From: Mycobacterium sp.
GTDB lineage: Bacteria > Actinomycetota > Actinomycetes > Mycobacteriales > Mycobacteriaceae
Reading direction: 5' to 3'
NCBI GenBank assembly: GCA_025963385.1
Contig: JAOPUT010000254.1
Coordinates: forward strand, 1-47,898
DNA length: 47,898 bases
Under the pieces are notes generated by a model that worked only from the letters and a program-made list of their open reading frames with translations, searched no databases and was not told the DNA's origin. Shown here in pieces: positions 25,523-33,266 of this stretch. The translations under genes were made by a program, and so were the position numbers. Numbering within the stretch: position 1 is the first letter of the stretch; every line of letters begins with the position of its first letter.

Positions 25523-26077
25523 GTGCGCATCGAGCAGTCGGGCCTGGCGGGTGTCGTCACCATGGTGCCCGAGACGTTCCGCGACGAGCGGGGTCTGTTC
25601 ACCAGGACGTTCGACGCCGAGATCTTCGACGAGTGGATCGGCGTACCCGGCACTGCGGCCTCGTTCGTTCAGGACTCCCAGTCGCGTTCGGCCAGAGGCG
25701 TCATCCGCGGCATGCACGGCAGGGGGGGAAGAGGCGAAGCCAAACTGGTCCGGTGCGCCCACGGCGCGGTGCACGACGTGCTGGTGGATGCGCGACCCGA
25801 TTCGCCGACCTTCGGAAGGCAGCAGTCCTTCCTCCTCGACGATGTGGACTTCCGTCATCTCTACGTCCCGCCCGGTCTGCTGCACGGCTTCCAGGCTCTC
25901 ACCGACATCGCCGACGTCTGCTACCGGATCGACCGCCCGCACGAGGCGAGCGAGGACCTCGGCGTCTCCTACGCCGACCCCGATCTCGCGATCGACTGGC
26001 CGCTGCCCGTCGGTGTCGTTTCGGGCCGGGACGCCGCCGCGGGCAGCTGGGCTCAGCTGGTCAGGCAACTGCGCTGA
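25523..26077 (+). CDS. dTDP-4-dehydrorhamnose 3,5-epimerase-family protein (RmlC-like)
   Basis: A 184-residue cupin. It begins MRIEQSGLAGVVTMVPETFRDERGLFTRTF and contains GVIRGMHGRGG (H65, equivalent to the catalytic His of RGLHYQ) and LYVPPGLLHGFQALTD (H121). The Tyr-containing C-terminal segment of true RmlC is altered (RIDRPHEASEDLGVSY), so it may be a 3-, 5- or 3,5-epimerase for a different 4-keto sugar. The start is GTG at 25523; no other start fits between it and the divergent gene at 25508, leaving almost no room for a promoter. The end overlaps the convergent SDR gene by 17 bases. Confidence 0.83.
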   Translation: MRIEQSGLAGVVTMVPETFRDERGLFTRTFDAEIFDEWIGVPGTAASFVQDSQSRSARGVIRGMHGRGGRGEAKLVRCAHGAVHDVLVDARPDSPTFGRQQSFLLDDVDFRHLYVPPGLLHGFQALTDIADVCYRIDRPHEASEDLGVSYADPDLAIDWPLPVGVVSGRDAAAGSWAQLVRQLR

Positions 26078-27089
26078 CACGGCGCATCGTCTCGTCGAGG
26101 GCCCCCTGCGCGGTCAGCCATTCCAGCCGCTTCAGCCGGGTGAACGACTGGTCGAAGGCGTTGCGCGTCAGGCCATTCGCCAGATATGCCTCGTAGAGCT
26201 CGGCTGCGCCGTCGGCGACCGACCACGTTGCCTCGAAGTCCAGCTCGTCCCGCGCGCGGCTGAAGTCGACGCGGTACGAGCGGGGGTCGGCCCCGCTCTC
26301 GCCGGTGATCAGCAGCGTCGAGCCCGGCACCGTGTCCACGACCGCGCTGGCGATCTCGGCGACCGTGACGTTGTTGGCCTCGGTGCCCACGTTGTACGCC
26401 CGGCACGACACGACGTCGGCGGGCGCGGTCAGACACGTCGCGAACGCGCGCGCGATGTCCTGGGCATGCACCAGCGGCCGCCACGGAGTGCCGTCCGACA
26501 TCACCCGCACCACACCGGTGAGCACGGCGTGCCCGACGAGATTGTTCAGCACGATGTCGGCCCGCAGCCGCGGCGAGAATCCGAAAGCCGTGGCATTGCG
26601 CAGGAATACGGGCACGAAGTCGGCGTCGGCCAGCGCCGCGACGTCGCCCTCGACACGGACCTTGCTGATGGCGTAGGGCGTGATGGGATTCAACTCGGCG
26701 TCCTCGGTCACCAAGTCGGCGCCCGCGGCACCGTAGACCGAACACGTCGACGCGTACAGGAAACGCCCGACACCGGCCTCCTTGGCGAGGCGCGCGAGCC
26801 GCACCGACGCGTGGTGGTTGATGTCGTAGGTGATGTCCGGAGCCAGCGCACCGAGCGGGTCGTTGGACAGCGCGGCCAGATGGACGACCGCGTCGAAGCC
26901 ACGCAACTGATCGACGGTGACATCCCGCAGATCGACTGCCAGACAGGGCGGTTCGGCTGGCGCGGCACCCAGGATGCAATCGGCGAAGTAGCCGTTGTCA
27001 AGGCCGACGACGTCGTGGCCCGCGGCCCGCAGGAGCGGCACCATGACCGTACCGAGGTAGCCCTGGTGACCTGTGACCAACACCTTCAT
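26061..27089 (-). CDS. NAD-dependent sugar epimerase/reductase (extended SDR)
   Basis: A 342-residue extended SDR: MKVLVTGHQGYLG (GxxGxxG at 7-13), VVHLAALSNDP, STCSVYG (114-120) and the catalytic Y139xxxK143 in TPYAISK. This pattern fits a 4-epimerase or 4-ketoreductase acting on a nucleotide sugar. It lacks the signature of CDP-glucose 4,6-dehydratases. The ATG at 27089 overlaps the PIG-L stop (ATGA); a longer frame upstream is discarded. Last gene of the right-hand operon (C-methyltransferase, RfbF, PIG-L, SDR), all linked by four-base overlaps. Confidence 0.85.
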   Translation of the reverse strand: MKVLVTGHQGYLGTVMVPLLRAAGHDVVGLDNGYFADCILGAAPAEPPCLAVDLRDVTVDQLRGFDAVVHLAALSNDPLGALAPDITYDINHHASVRLARLAKEAGVGRFLYASTCSVYGAAGADLVTEDAELNPITPYAISKVRVEGDVAALADADFVPVFLRNATAFGFSPRLRADIVLNNLVGHAVLTGVVRVMSDGTPWRPLVHAQDIARAFATCLTAPADVVSCRAYNVGTEANNVTVAEIASAVVDTVPGSTLLITGESGADPRSYRVDFSRARDELDFEATWSVADGAAELYEAYLANGLTRNAFDQSFTRLKRLEWLTAQGALDETMRRVSAVA

Positions 27090-27745
27090 GTGAGCGGATC
27101 CCTTCCGAATTGCAGTCGAGCCTTGTCCATGATGAATGCCTCGGCGTGCGGGCTGCGGCACTGCACACCGCGCAGCCGGGACAGGCCGAGGAAGGCGTCT
27201 TCGTCGAACCAGTCGTGGGCGAGCTGCGACGAGTAGTGCTCGTGCAGCAGTCGCACCTTCTCCCGCGCGGTCGCCAGATCGAGCGGGAGAAACACGGTGG
27301 GAGTAGGGGTGTCGGATTCCCACTTGAGGATCTCGTAGCCCAGCGTGAAGTGGTCGCGGAACTCGGTGGGGACCAGTTCCGCGAGCGTCCGGTGATCCTG
27401 GTGGGCGTCGTGGCGCTGAGTGGCGAAGACGACGTCCGGTCCACACGTCCTGCGAAAGGCGCTCAACGCGTTCTTGATTCGATCCCAATGTGCGGGAGCG
27501 CGACCGTCGGGCACGTCGTGAACCGTGACGTCGAGGTCGGCGCCCGGACAGAATGCCGACAGCGCGGCACGCTCCTCGGCCTCACGGGGGGTTCCCCCGC
27601 CGCTGAGCACGAGTGCGCGCACACGCAGACCTGGCACCGATCGGGCCAGGGTCAGCAGGGTGCCACCCATGCCGATCGCGATGTCGTCGCAATGTGCTCC
27701 AAGAACGGCGATCTCGCCGATACCTCCGGCACGCAGATCGATCAC
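27086..27745 (-). CDS. PIG-L family (LmbE-like) deacetylase
   Basis: A 219-residue metal-dependent N-deacetylase. The first metal motif is GAHCDDIAIGMGGTL (AHCDD 17-21, normally AHPDDE), and the downstream histidine motif is RHDAHQDHRT (HQDH 115-118). Family members remove acetyl from N-acetylated sugars such as GlcNAc-Ins or GlcNAc-PI. In this operon it may deacetylate an amino sugar of the repeat unit. The start is placed at GTG 27745, which overlaps the RfbF stop by four bases; an upstream in-frame ATG at 27775 would add ten residues. The replacement of P and E in AHPDDE by C and I is notable. Confidence 0.8.
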   Translation of the reverse strand: MIDLRAGGIGEIAVLGAHCDDIAIGMGGTLLTLARSVPGLRVRALVLSGGGTPREAEERAALSAFCPGADLDVTVHDVPDGRAPAHWDRIKNALSAFRRTCGPDVVFATQRHDAHQDHRTLAELVPTEFRDHFTLGYEILKWESDTPTPTVFLPLDLATAREKVRLLHEHYSSQLAHDWFDEDAFLGLSRLRGVQCRSPHAEAFIMDKARLQFGRDPLT

Positions 27746-28536
27746 GGCGAGACGGGCTCCTTGGCGTTCTCCCACAGCATCCAGGGAGCGTCACCGCGCT
27801 TGTGGGCGTTGTCGAGGTCGGCGCGCTCCTTGAATGTGTCGGCCGGTTTCCAGAAGCCGAGGTGCTTGTGCCCGTACAGCTTTCCGCGCGCCGCCAGCGG
27901 ACCGCACACGTCCTCGACGAGATCGCAGTCCTCGGTGAGCATGTCGAGGATCTCGGACGACAGCACGAAATACCCGCCGTTCTCCCAGATCGGCAGCTGC
28001 GACACCGGCGTGATGCCCGTGATGGCCCCGGTGTTGGCGACGTCGACGCAGTGGAAGGACGACTGCGGGGGGACGATCAGCATCGACGCCAGTGCACCCG
28101 CGGCCTTGACGTCGTCGATGATGTCGTTCATCGGGGCGTCGGTCAGCACGTCGGAGTAGTTGGCCAGGAAGTACTCCTCGTCCTCGACGAATTGTCGTAC
28201 CCGGCGCAGTCTTTCGCCGATGGGCGATTCCGGCCCGGTGTCGACGAAGGTGATCGACCAGTCGCTGATGTCGGACTGCAGCAGTTCGACCTTGCCGCCG
28301 CGGATCACGAAGTCGTTGGACACCGACTCCTGATAGGTGAGGAAGTAGTTCTTGATGTGCGCGGCGCCGTAGCCGAGACAGAGGATGAAGTCCTTGTGCC
28401 CGAAGTGCGCGTAATACCGCATGACGTGCCAGATCAGCGGCCGCGACCCGATCATCTGCATGGGCTTGGGGATGGTGTCGTCGTCGCCGTTGCGCATCCG
28501 CATGCCGTAGCCACCACAGAAGAGAACGACCTTCAT
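27742..28536 (-). CDS. rfbF: Glucose-1-phosphate cytidylyltransferase-like nucleotidyltransferase
   Basis: A 264-residue sugar nucleotidyltransferase closely resembling RfbF: MKVVLFCGGYGMRMR (nucleotide-binding GGxGxR), IPKPMQMIGSRPLIWHVMRYY, KDFILCLGYGAAHIKNYF and FVIRGGKVELLQ. RfbF makes CDP-glucose from glucose-1-phosphate and CTP, the entry to CDP-dideoxy sugars. No CDP-glucose 4,6-dehydratase gene is in the window, so the true product could differ. The ATG at 28536 overlaps the stop of the methyltransferase gene, and the stop overlaps the GTG of the PIG-L gene. Confidence 0.85.
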   Translation of the reverse strand: MKVVLFCGGYGMRMRNGDDDTIPKPMQMIGSRPLIWHVMRYYAHFGHKDFILCLGYGAAHIKNYFLTYQESVSNDFVIRGGKVELLQSDISDWSITFVDTGPESPIGERLRRVRQFVEDEEYFLANYSDVLTDAPMNDIIDDVKAAGALASMLIVPPQSSFHCVDVANTGAITGITPVSQLPIWENGGYFVLSSEILDMLTEDCDLVEDVCGPLAARGKLYGHKHLGFWKPADTFKERADLDNAHKRGDAPWMLWENAKEPVSP

Positions 28537-29786
28537 TTTTCCACCTTCGCTGGGTCGACGACGTGCAGTTCGGGCAACGGGTACACGAGCTGGGCGCCCC
28601 ACTCGGCGGTGTACGCCAACTGGGCGGTGATCTCGGTCTCGAGATTCCACGGCAGCACCACGATGACGTCGGGCCGGTCCTTGTCGAGGCGCTCTATCGC
28701 GTGGACGGGCAGTCGCGCACCGGGCGTGAACTTGCCGTGCTTGTAAGGATTTCGGTCGACGAGGTACTCGATGAGGTCGGCACGGACGCCGCAGTAGTTG
28801 AGCAACGTGTTGCCCTTGCCAGGCGCGCCGTAACCGACTACCCGCTTACCTGCCGCGTGGCAGTCCAACAGGAACCGCAGCAGGTCGTGGCGCTGGCGCT
28901 CCACCCGCTCCCGGAGCCCGACGTAGCCGGTCACGTCGTGCAGACCTGCGTCGGCCTCGAGCGTCAGCACCTCGGCGACCCGAGGGTGGGGTTCTCCCGC
29001 GGCGTCCTCGGGGCGTGCCCACAGCCGGATGGAACCGCCGTGGGTGCCGATGAGTTCGACGTCGACCACCGCCAGGCCCGCGGTGGCGAGCGCGGTCGCC
29101 GCGGACGCCACGGTGTAGTACTGGAAGTGTTCGTGGTAGATCGTGTCGAACTGCGCCTGCGCCACCAGGTTCAGTGCGTGGTGCACCTCGATCGAGAGCC
29201 AGCCGTCGCCGGCGAGCAGCGTCCTGAGACCCTTGGTGAAGCCGATCAGATCGGGCACGTGCGCGTAGACGTTGTTGGCGACGACCAGATCGGCGGGGCC
29301 GTGTTCCTCGCGGACACCGCGGGCCGTGGACTCGTCGAGGAACGCCGTCAGGGTCGGCACGCCACTCTTGACCGCGGCGGCCCCCACGTTGACCGACGGC
29401 TCGATGCCGAGGCAGCGGATACCGGCGTCGACCACGTGCCGTAGCAGGTAGCCGTCATTGCTCGCGACCTCGACGACGAACGACTCGGGCCCCAGTGCCA
29501 GCTTGTCGACGGCGCTCGAGACGAAACTCCGCGCATGTTCGACCCAGCTGTCCGAGTACGAGGAGAAGTAGGCGTACTCGGTGAAGGTGTCCGCGGGAGT
29601 GATCAGGGCGGGAATCTGGAGAAGCAGGCAGTTCTCGCAGAGGCGCAGGTGGAGCGGGAAAGTTTGCTCGGGTAGATCCAGCGCATCGGTTTCGAGAAGC
29701 AGCTCACAGGGCGGCGTGGCACCGAGGTCAAGGACGCTGAGCAGGCGATTTGACGCGCATACTCGGCACTGCAGGGTCGAAGACAA
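28533..29786 (-). CDS. NDP-sugar C-methyltransferase (TylCIII/NovU/TcaB9-like)
   Basis: A 417-residue SAM enzyme with the full C-methyltransferase layout. Zinc-binding cysteines are C7, C10, C50 and C53. SAM motif I is VVEVASNDGYLL (104-115), with GIEPS following strand 2. The catalytic YHEH motif is at 217-220, and the C-terminal domain has VVGYGAPGKGNTLLNYCGV and VLPWNLETEI. Such enzymes add a methyl branch to C3 or C5 of a 4-keto-6-deoxy nucleotide sugar. The start is TTG at 29786, supported by GGAG eight bases upstream and by a stop codon just before. First gene of the right-hand operon. Confidence 0.87.
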   Translation of the reverse strand: MSSTLQCRVCASNRLLSVLDLGATPPCELLLETDALDLPEQTFPLHLRLCENCLLLQIPALITPADTFTEYAYFSSYSDSWVEHARSFVSSAVDKLALGPESFVVEVASNDGYLLRHVVDAGIRCLGIEPSVNVGAAAVKSGVPTLTAFLDESTARGVREEHGPADLVVANNVYAHVPDLIGFTKGLRTLLAGDGWLSIEVHHALNLVAQAQFDTIYHEHFQYYTVASAATALATAGLAVVDVELIGTHGGSIRLWARPEDAAGEPHPRVAEVLTLEADAGLHDVTGYVGLRERVERQRHDLLRFLLDCHAAGKRVVGYGAPGKGNTLLNYCGVRADLIEYLVDRNPYKHGKFTPGARLPVHAIERLDKDRPDVIVVLPWNLETEITAQLAYTAEWGAQLVYPLPELHVVDPAKVEK

Positions 29787-29896
29787 TTGGCTACTCCATA
29801 CCGAAGGTACGATTTGGAGCTCAGCCTAACACGTCTGGCTAACGATGGTAGAATAGCTGAAATTGAACGTGCACGACGACTTACGTGCGCGTGGAT

Positions 29897-30583
29897 TCAG
29901 CCCTCGAGCTTGTAGCCGAGGCCGCGCACCGTCACCAGATGGACGGGGTTGGCGGGGTCGCCCTCGATCTTGCTGCGGAGTCGCTTGACGTGTACGTCGA
30001 GCGTCTTGGTGTCACCGACGTAGTCCGCGCCCCACACCCGGTCGATCAACTGACCGCGGGTGAGTACCCGGCCGCTGTTGCGCATCAGGTATTCGAGCAA
30101 GTCGAACTCCTTGAGCGGCAACGTAATCGACTCACCGTTGACCGAGACGATGTGCCGCTCGACGTCCATCCGGACCGGGCCCGCCTCGAGCACGCCGTCG
30201 GCGATGCCCGAGTCGTCGTTGTCGGCGCCGCGGCGAAGGACCGCGCGGATGCGGGCGATCAGCTCACGCGCCGAGTAGGGCTTGGTGACATAGTCGTCGG
30301 CGCCGAGCTCCAGCCCGACGACCTTGTCGATCTCGCTGTCGCGCGCCGTGACCATGATCACTGGCACGCTCGAGCGCGAACGCAGTTGCTTGCAGACATC
30401 GGTGCCGCTCATCCCGGGAAGCATGAGGTCCAGCAACACGATGTCGGCGCCCGCCCGCTCGAACTCGGCGAGCGCCGAGGGCCCGTCCGTCACGACGGTG
30501 GCCTCGAAACCCTCCTTGCGGAGCAGGAAGGCCAGGGGGTCGGCCAGGGACTCTTCGTCCTCCACGATCAATACGCTGGTCAC
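29897..30583 (-). CDS. regX3: Response regulator RegX3 (OmpR/PhoB family)
   Basis: A 228-residue regulator nearly identical in pattern to mycobacterial RegX3: acidic pocket EDE (8-10), phosphoacceptor D52 in VLLDLMLPGMSG, TARDSEIDKVVGLELGADDYVTKPYSARELI, then a winged-helix DNA-binding domain ending VRGLGYKLEG. With SenX3 it controls phosphate-limitation responses and ESX-5 secretion in mycobacteria (known for the family). The start is GTG at 30583 (VTSVLIVEDEE). A duplicated copy of its 5' end lies directly upstream and forms a minicistron that overlaps this start. Confidence 0.96.
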   Translation of the reverse strand: MTSVLIVEDEESLADPLAFLLRKEGFEATVVTDGPSALAEFERAGADIVLLDLMLPGMSGTDVCKQLRSRSSVPVIMVTARDSEIDKVVGLELGADDYVTKPYSARELIARIRAVLRRGADNDDSGIADGVLEAGPVRMDVERHIVSVNGESITLPLKEFDLLEYLMRNSGRVLTRGQLIDRVWGADYVGDTKTLDVHVKRLRSKIEGDPANPVHLVTVRGLGYKLEG

Positions 30584-30635
30584 GACTTCCTCGTGCCTTC
30601 CGTCATGGTGTCCTCCGCCATCAATACGCTGGTCA
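30557..30635. repeat. Partial duplication of the regX3 5' end
   Basis: The first 26 bases of regX3 (30557-30582) recur at 30610-30635, 53 bases away, with two mismatches; a 16-base core (ATCAATACGCTGGTCA on the plus strand) is identical. The bases between the copies do not repeat. The outer copy places an ATG exactly where it overlaps the senX3 stop. Confidence 0.92.
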
Positions 30636-30636
30636 T
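30580..30636 (-). CDS. Putative 18-codon minicistron between senX3 and regX3
   Basis: The ATG at 30636 overlaps the senX3 stop (TGATG) and opens an 18-residue frame starting [14 protein letters not shown], a mimic of the RegX3 N-terminus. Its TGA (30580-30582) overlaps the regX3 GTG start (GTGA). The layout would let ribosomes pass from senX3 to regX3 by two successive stop/start overlaps, the logic described for mycobacterial interspersed repetitive units in this same intergenic region of M. tuberculosis. Whether it is translated is unknown. Confidence 0.4.
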   Translation of the reverse strand: MTSVLMAEDTMTEGTRKS

Positions 30637-31823
30637 CAGTACGACAGGTCCTCTCGTTCATCCGACTCGTCGTCGGGTTCGGAATGGGCCGGGATCGACA
30701 GGGTGAACGTCGAGCCGGTACCGGGCTGACTCCACAGCCGGATGGATCCGTTGTGATTGGCGGCGACGTGTTTGACGATGGCCAATCCGAGCCCGGTGCC
30801 GCCGGTGGCCCGGGACCGCGCCGTATCGACGCGGAAGAATCTCTCGAACACGCGCTCCTGGTCGTCGCGCGCGATGCCGATCCCGCGGTCGGTGACCGCG
30901 ATCTCGATGTTGTCGCCGCGCCTGCGCCGGCTGATCGACACCGGAGAACCCTTGGGCGAGTATGCAATTGCATTGGAGACCAAGTTGGCGATCGCCGTCA
31001 CCAGCAGCGGCTGATCACCCATCACGCGATAACCCGTCGGTGCATCGGTGGTGATCGCGATGTCGGCGTTGTCGGCGGCCACCTTGTACCGCGACAGCGC
31101 CTCGGCGACCACCGAGTCGACGTCGACCGACTCGAGGTCGGGAAGCGGTTCGGCACCCTGAAGCCGGGACAGCTCGATGAGCTCGCCGACCATGTTGGCG
31201 AGCCGGTTCGACTCGGTGACCATCATCTCGGAGAAGCGGAGCACGGTCGCTGGGTCGTCGGTCGACGCCTGCAGCGCCTCGGCCAGCACGCCCATCGCAC
31301 CGACCGGCGTCTTGAGCTCGTGGCTGACGTTGGCCACGAAGTCCCTGCGGGTGGCCTCCATCCTGGCGTGCTCGGACTGGTCGTCGACGAAGACGACGGC
31401 GAAGCGGCGGTCGTCCTCACTCAGCAGACGGGTATGGCCACCGACCGAAAGGCCGGAGCGACCAGGGTTTTGACGCCGGACGGGGGCGAGGTCGAAGTCC
31501 ACGTCCTGGCCCGTGGCAAGCGTGCGCTGCGCGGCGGTCCAGGCCCGATCGTCGAGCAGTCGGTCGCGGACCAGTCCGAGTTCGCGCGCCTGGTCGTTCA
31601 TGTAGACGACGTCACGGTAGGTGTCGACGACCACGGTCCCCACCGGCGACAACGACACGATCTGCTGCAGCATCTGCGAGACGGTGATGCCGTCCTGGTC
31701 GACGGCCCTGCGCTGCCTGCGCGCGGCGATCCGCGGGGCCAGCGACAATCCGAGCACGACGCCGAGTGCCAACGCGAGAAGGGAAACGACTGCCACCGTC
31801 AGCAGCGCCGCTACCACACTCAC
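30636..31823 (-). CDS. senX3: Sensor histidine kinase SenX3
   Basis: A 395-residue membrane kinase. It starts with a hydrophobic segment [28 protein letters not shown], then a PAS-like domain ([22 protein letters not shown]), the H box [17 protein letters not shown] with phosphoacceptor H168, and the ATPase domain with [29 protein letters not shown] and [13 protein letters not shown]. Partner of RegX3 in phosphate sensing. The upstream 139 bases contain GTTCACC repeats consistent with autoregulation by RegX3. Confidence 0.96.
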   Translation of the reverse strand: MSVVAALLTVAVVSLLALALGVVLGLSLAPRIAARRQRRAVDQDGITVSQMLQQIVSLSPVGTVVVDTYRDVVYMNDQARELGLVRDRLLDDRAWTAAQRTLATGQDVDFDLAPVRRQNPGRSGLSVGGHTRLLSEDDRRFAVVFVDDQSEHARMEATRRDFVANVSHELKTPVGAMGVLAEALQASTDDPATVLRFSEMMVTESNRLANMVGELIELSRLQGAEPLPDLESVDVDSVVAEALSRYKVAADNADIAITTDAPTGYRVMGDQPLLVTAIANLVSNAIAYSPKGSPVSISRRRRGDNIEIAVTDRGIGIARDDQERVFERFFRVDTARSRATGGTGLGLAIVKHVAANHNGSIRLWSQPGTGSTFTLSIPAHSEPDDESDEREDLSY

Positions 31824-31904
31824 GCGAAAATCGTACGCACTCGGTGAACGTCATCCCAGCAGCGTGCGGCCAAAAAGGGACATGTCACAGACGCAAACAC
31901 AGGA

Positions 31905-31943
31905 GTTCGGGCTCCGTTCACCCGAGTTCACCCACTGTTTGCC
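31905..31943. promoter_or_regulatory. PHO-box-like direct repeats upstream of senX3 (probable RegX3 operator)
   Basis: Four spaced units lie between gpm1 and senX3: GTTCGGG (31905), GTTCACC (31916), GTTCACC (31926) and GTTTGCC (31937), with steps of 11, 10 and 11 bases. This resembles the 11-base repeats bound by PhoP in Streptomyces and the GTTCACC elements reported for RegX3. A further GGTGAAC occurs near 31840, closer to the senX3 start. Known autoregulation of senX3-regX3 makes a RegX3 site here likely. Confidence 0.6.
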
Positions 31944-31962
31944 TCGACGGTTCCCCCACTGG

Positions 31963-32703
31963 CTACTTGGCGCCCTGGGCCGCCACCGCGGCGGCGCCCG
32001 CCGCAGCGGCATCCGGGTCGAGGTACGTGCCGCCGGGCACGGTCGGCGCGAGCGCGTCGTCCAACTCGTAGACCAGCGGGATGCCGGTGGGGATGTTCAA
32101 GCCGACGACGTCCTCGTCGGACATCCCGTCGAGGTACTTGACCAATGCCCGCAGCGAGTTGCCGTGCGCGGCGACCAGCACGGTCTTGCCCGCCTTCAGG
32201 TCGGGCGCGATCGTCTCGGTGAAGTACGGGACGAAGCGGGCCACGACGTCGGCCAGGCACTCGGTGAGCGGGCCGCCGCCGATGTCGGCGTAGCGCGGAT
32301 CGGCGTCCTGGCTGAACGGGCTGCCCTTCTCGATGGGCGGCGGCGGGGTGTCGTAGCTTCGACGCCAGGCCATGAACTGCTCTTCGCCGTATTTGGCCTT
32401 GACCTCGGCCTTGTCCAGGCCCTGGAGCGCGCCGTAGTGCCGTTCGTTGAGCCGCCAGTCGCGAACCACGGGGATCCAGTGCCGATCGGCCGCGTCGAGC
32501 GCCAGGTTGGCGGTGTTGATGGCACGCCGCAACAAAGAGGTGTACAGCATGTCGGGCAACACGCCCGCGGCCTTCATCAGTTCGCCGCCCCGAACCGCCT
32601 CGGCCCGACCCTTGTCGGTGAGGTTGACGTCCACCCAGCCGGTGAACAGGTTGAGCGCGTTCCATTCGCTCTCGCCGTGACGGAGCAGCACCAGAGTCGA
32701 CAT
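31963..32703 (-). CDS. gpm1: 2,3-bisphosphoglycerate-dependent phosphoglycerate mutase
   Basis: Interconverts 3- and 2-phosphoglycerate in glycolysis. The 246-residue protein has the catalytic histidine H9 in [57 protein letters not shown] (the acid Glu) and [17 protein letters not shown] with the second catalytic His. The C-terminus ends in an Ala-rich tail. Located between the YbjN-like gene and senX3 as in M. tuberculosis. Confidence 0.96.
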   Translation of the reverse strand: MSTLVLLRHGESEWNALNLFTGWVDVNLTDKGRAEAVRGGELMKAAGVLPDMLYTSLLRRAINTANLALDAADRHWIPVVRDWRLNERHYGALQGLDKAEVKAKYGEEQFMAWRRSYDTPPPPIEKGSPFSQDADPRYADIGGGPLTECLADVVARFVPYFTETIAPDLKAGKTVLVAAHGNSLRALVKYLDGMSDEDVVGLNIPTGIPLVYELDDALAPTVPGGTYLDPDAAAAGAAAVAAQGAK

Positions 32704-32726
32704 GGCGTCGATGCTATCCCGGGAAA

Positions 32727-33266
32727 CTACGCGAGGTCGCCGTCGCTCGCATCATCGTCGTCGCTCTCATCGTCGTCGTCGATGAGGTGCTCGAAGGCCT
32801 TGAGGTTCTTCAGCGACTCACCCCGCTTCACCCGCCAGTCCCACTCCTTCTGGATGGACGAGTGGAAACCCAGCTCCAGCAGCATGTTGAAGTCGGCCTC
32901 GACGGCCTGGACCACCTGGCCGAGGATGCCGTCGATCACGTCGGGGGTGACCGACGACAGGGCGATCTTGCCGACCAGGTAGATGTCGCCGAGGTTGTCC
33001 AGGGTGTAGGCGACGCCGAACAGCCTGCGATTGCGCCTCAGCAGATAGCGGTAGACCTTCTCGAAGTCCTCGTCGGGCTTGCGGCAGATGAACGCCTCGA
33101 TGCGCACCGAGTGGTCGCCGACCGTGAAGATCGTGTTGGTGATGAGCCTGCGCTCTCCAGGCACCTGCACCACGACGCCCGACGGAGCGCCGTCGGCGCC
33201 CTCGACGAATGCGTAGTCGAGCTCGGCGTCCTTGAGCGTGCTCTCGATGACCTCGAGCGGGCTCAT
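32727..33266 (-). CDS. YbjN-domain protein (Rv0487 type)
   Basis: A 179-residue protein with a YbjN/type III secretion-chaperone-like fold: [66 protein letters not shown] and [19 protein letters not shown]. The C-terminus is a highly acidic tail ([15 protein letters not shown]). Function unknown. The ATG at 33266 overlaps the mshA stop by four bases, so it is translationally coupled to mshA; a longer upstream frame is rejected. The LysE-type gene that lies between this gene and gpm1 in M. tuberculosis is absent here. Confidence 0.87.
   Translation of the reverse strand: MSPLEVIESTLKDAELDYAFVEGADGAPSGVVVQVPGERRLITNTIFTVGDHSVRIEAFICRKPDEDFEKVYRYLLRRNRRLFGVAYTLDNLGDIYLVGKIALSSVTPDVIDGILGQVVQAVEADFNMLLELGFHSSIQKEWDWRVKRGESLKNLKAFEHLIDDDDESDDDDASDGDLA

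Larger units (their letters stand above)
14535..29786. other. Cell-surface glycan (exopolysaccharide) biosynthesis locus, 13 genes
   Basis: A contiguous block of polysaccharide genes occupies the space between the Rv0495c homologue and regX3, where M. tuberculosis has a GntR regulator and two unrelated genes. It has a left minus-strand pair (polymerase, aminotransferase), a central plus-strand run (beta-helix lipoprotein, GT26, GT2, flippase, Wzz-like, GT2), a lone minus methyltransferase-like gene, a plus RmlC-like epimerase, and a right minus-strand operon (C-methyltransferase, RfbF, PIG-L, SDR). Several start/stop overlaps show tight operon structure. No integrase, transposase or flanking direct repeat is visible, so island status rests on synteny only. 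Confidence 0.8.

Noticed and set aside
26061..27089. SDR gene as the missing CDP-glucose 4,6-dehydratase
   Set aside because: Its STCSVYG and TPYAISK pattern matches epimerases and reductases. The dehydratase-specific SDK-type motif is not seen.
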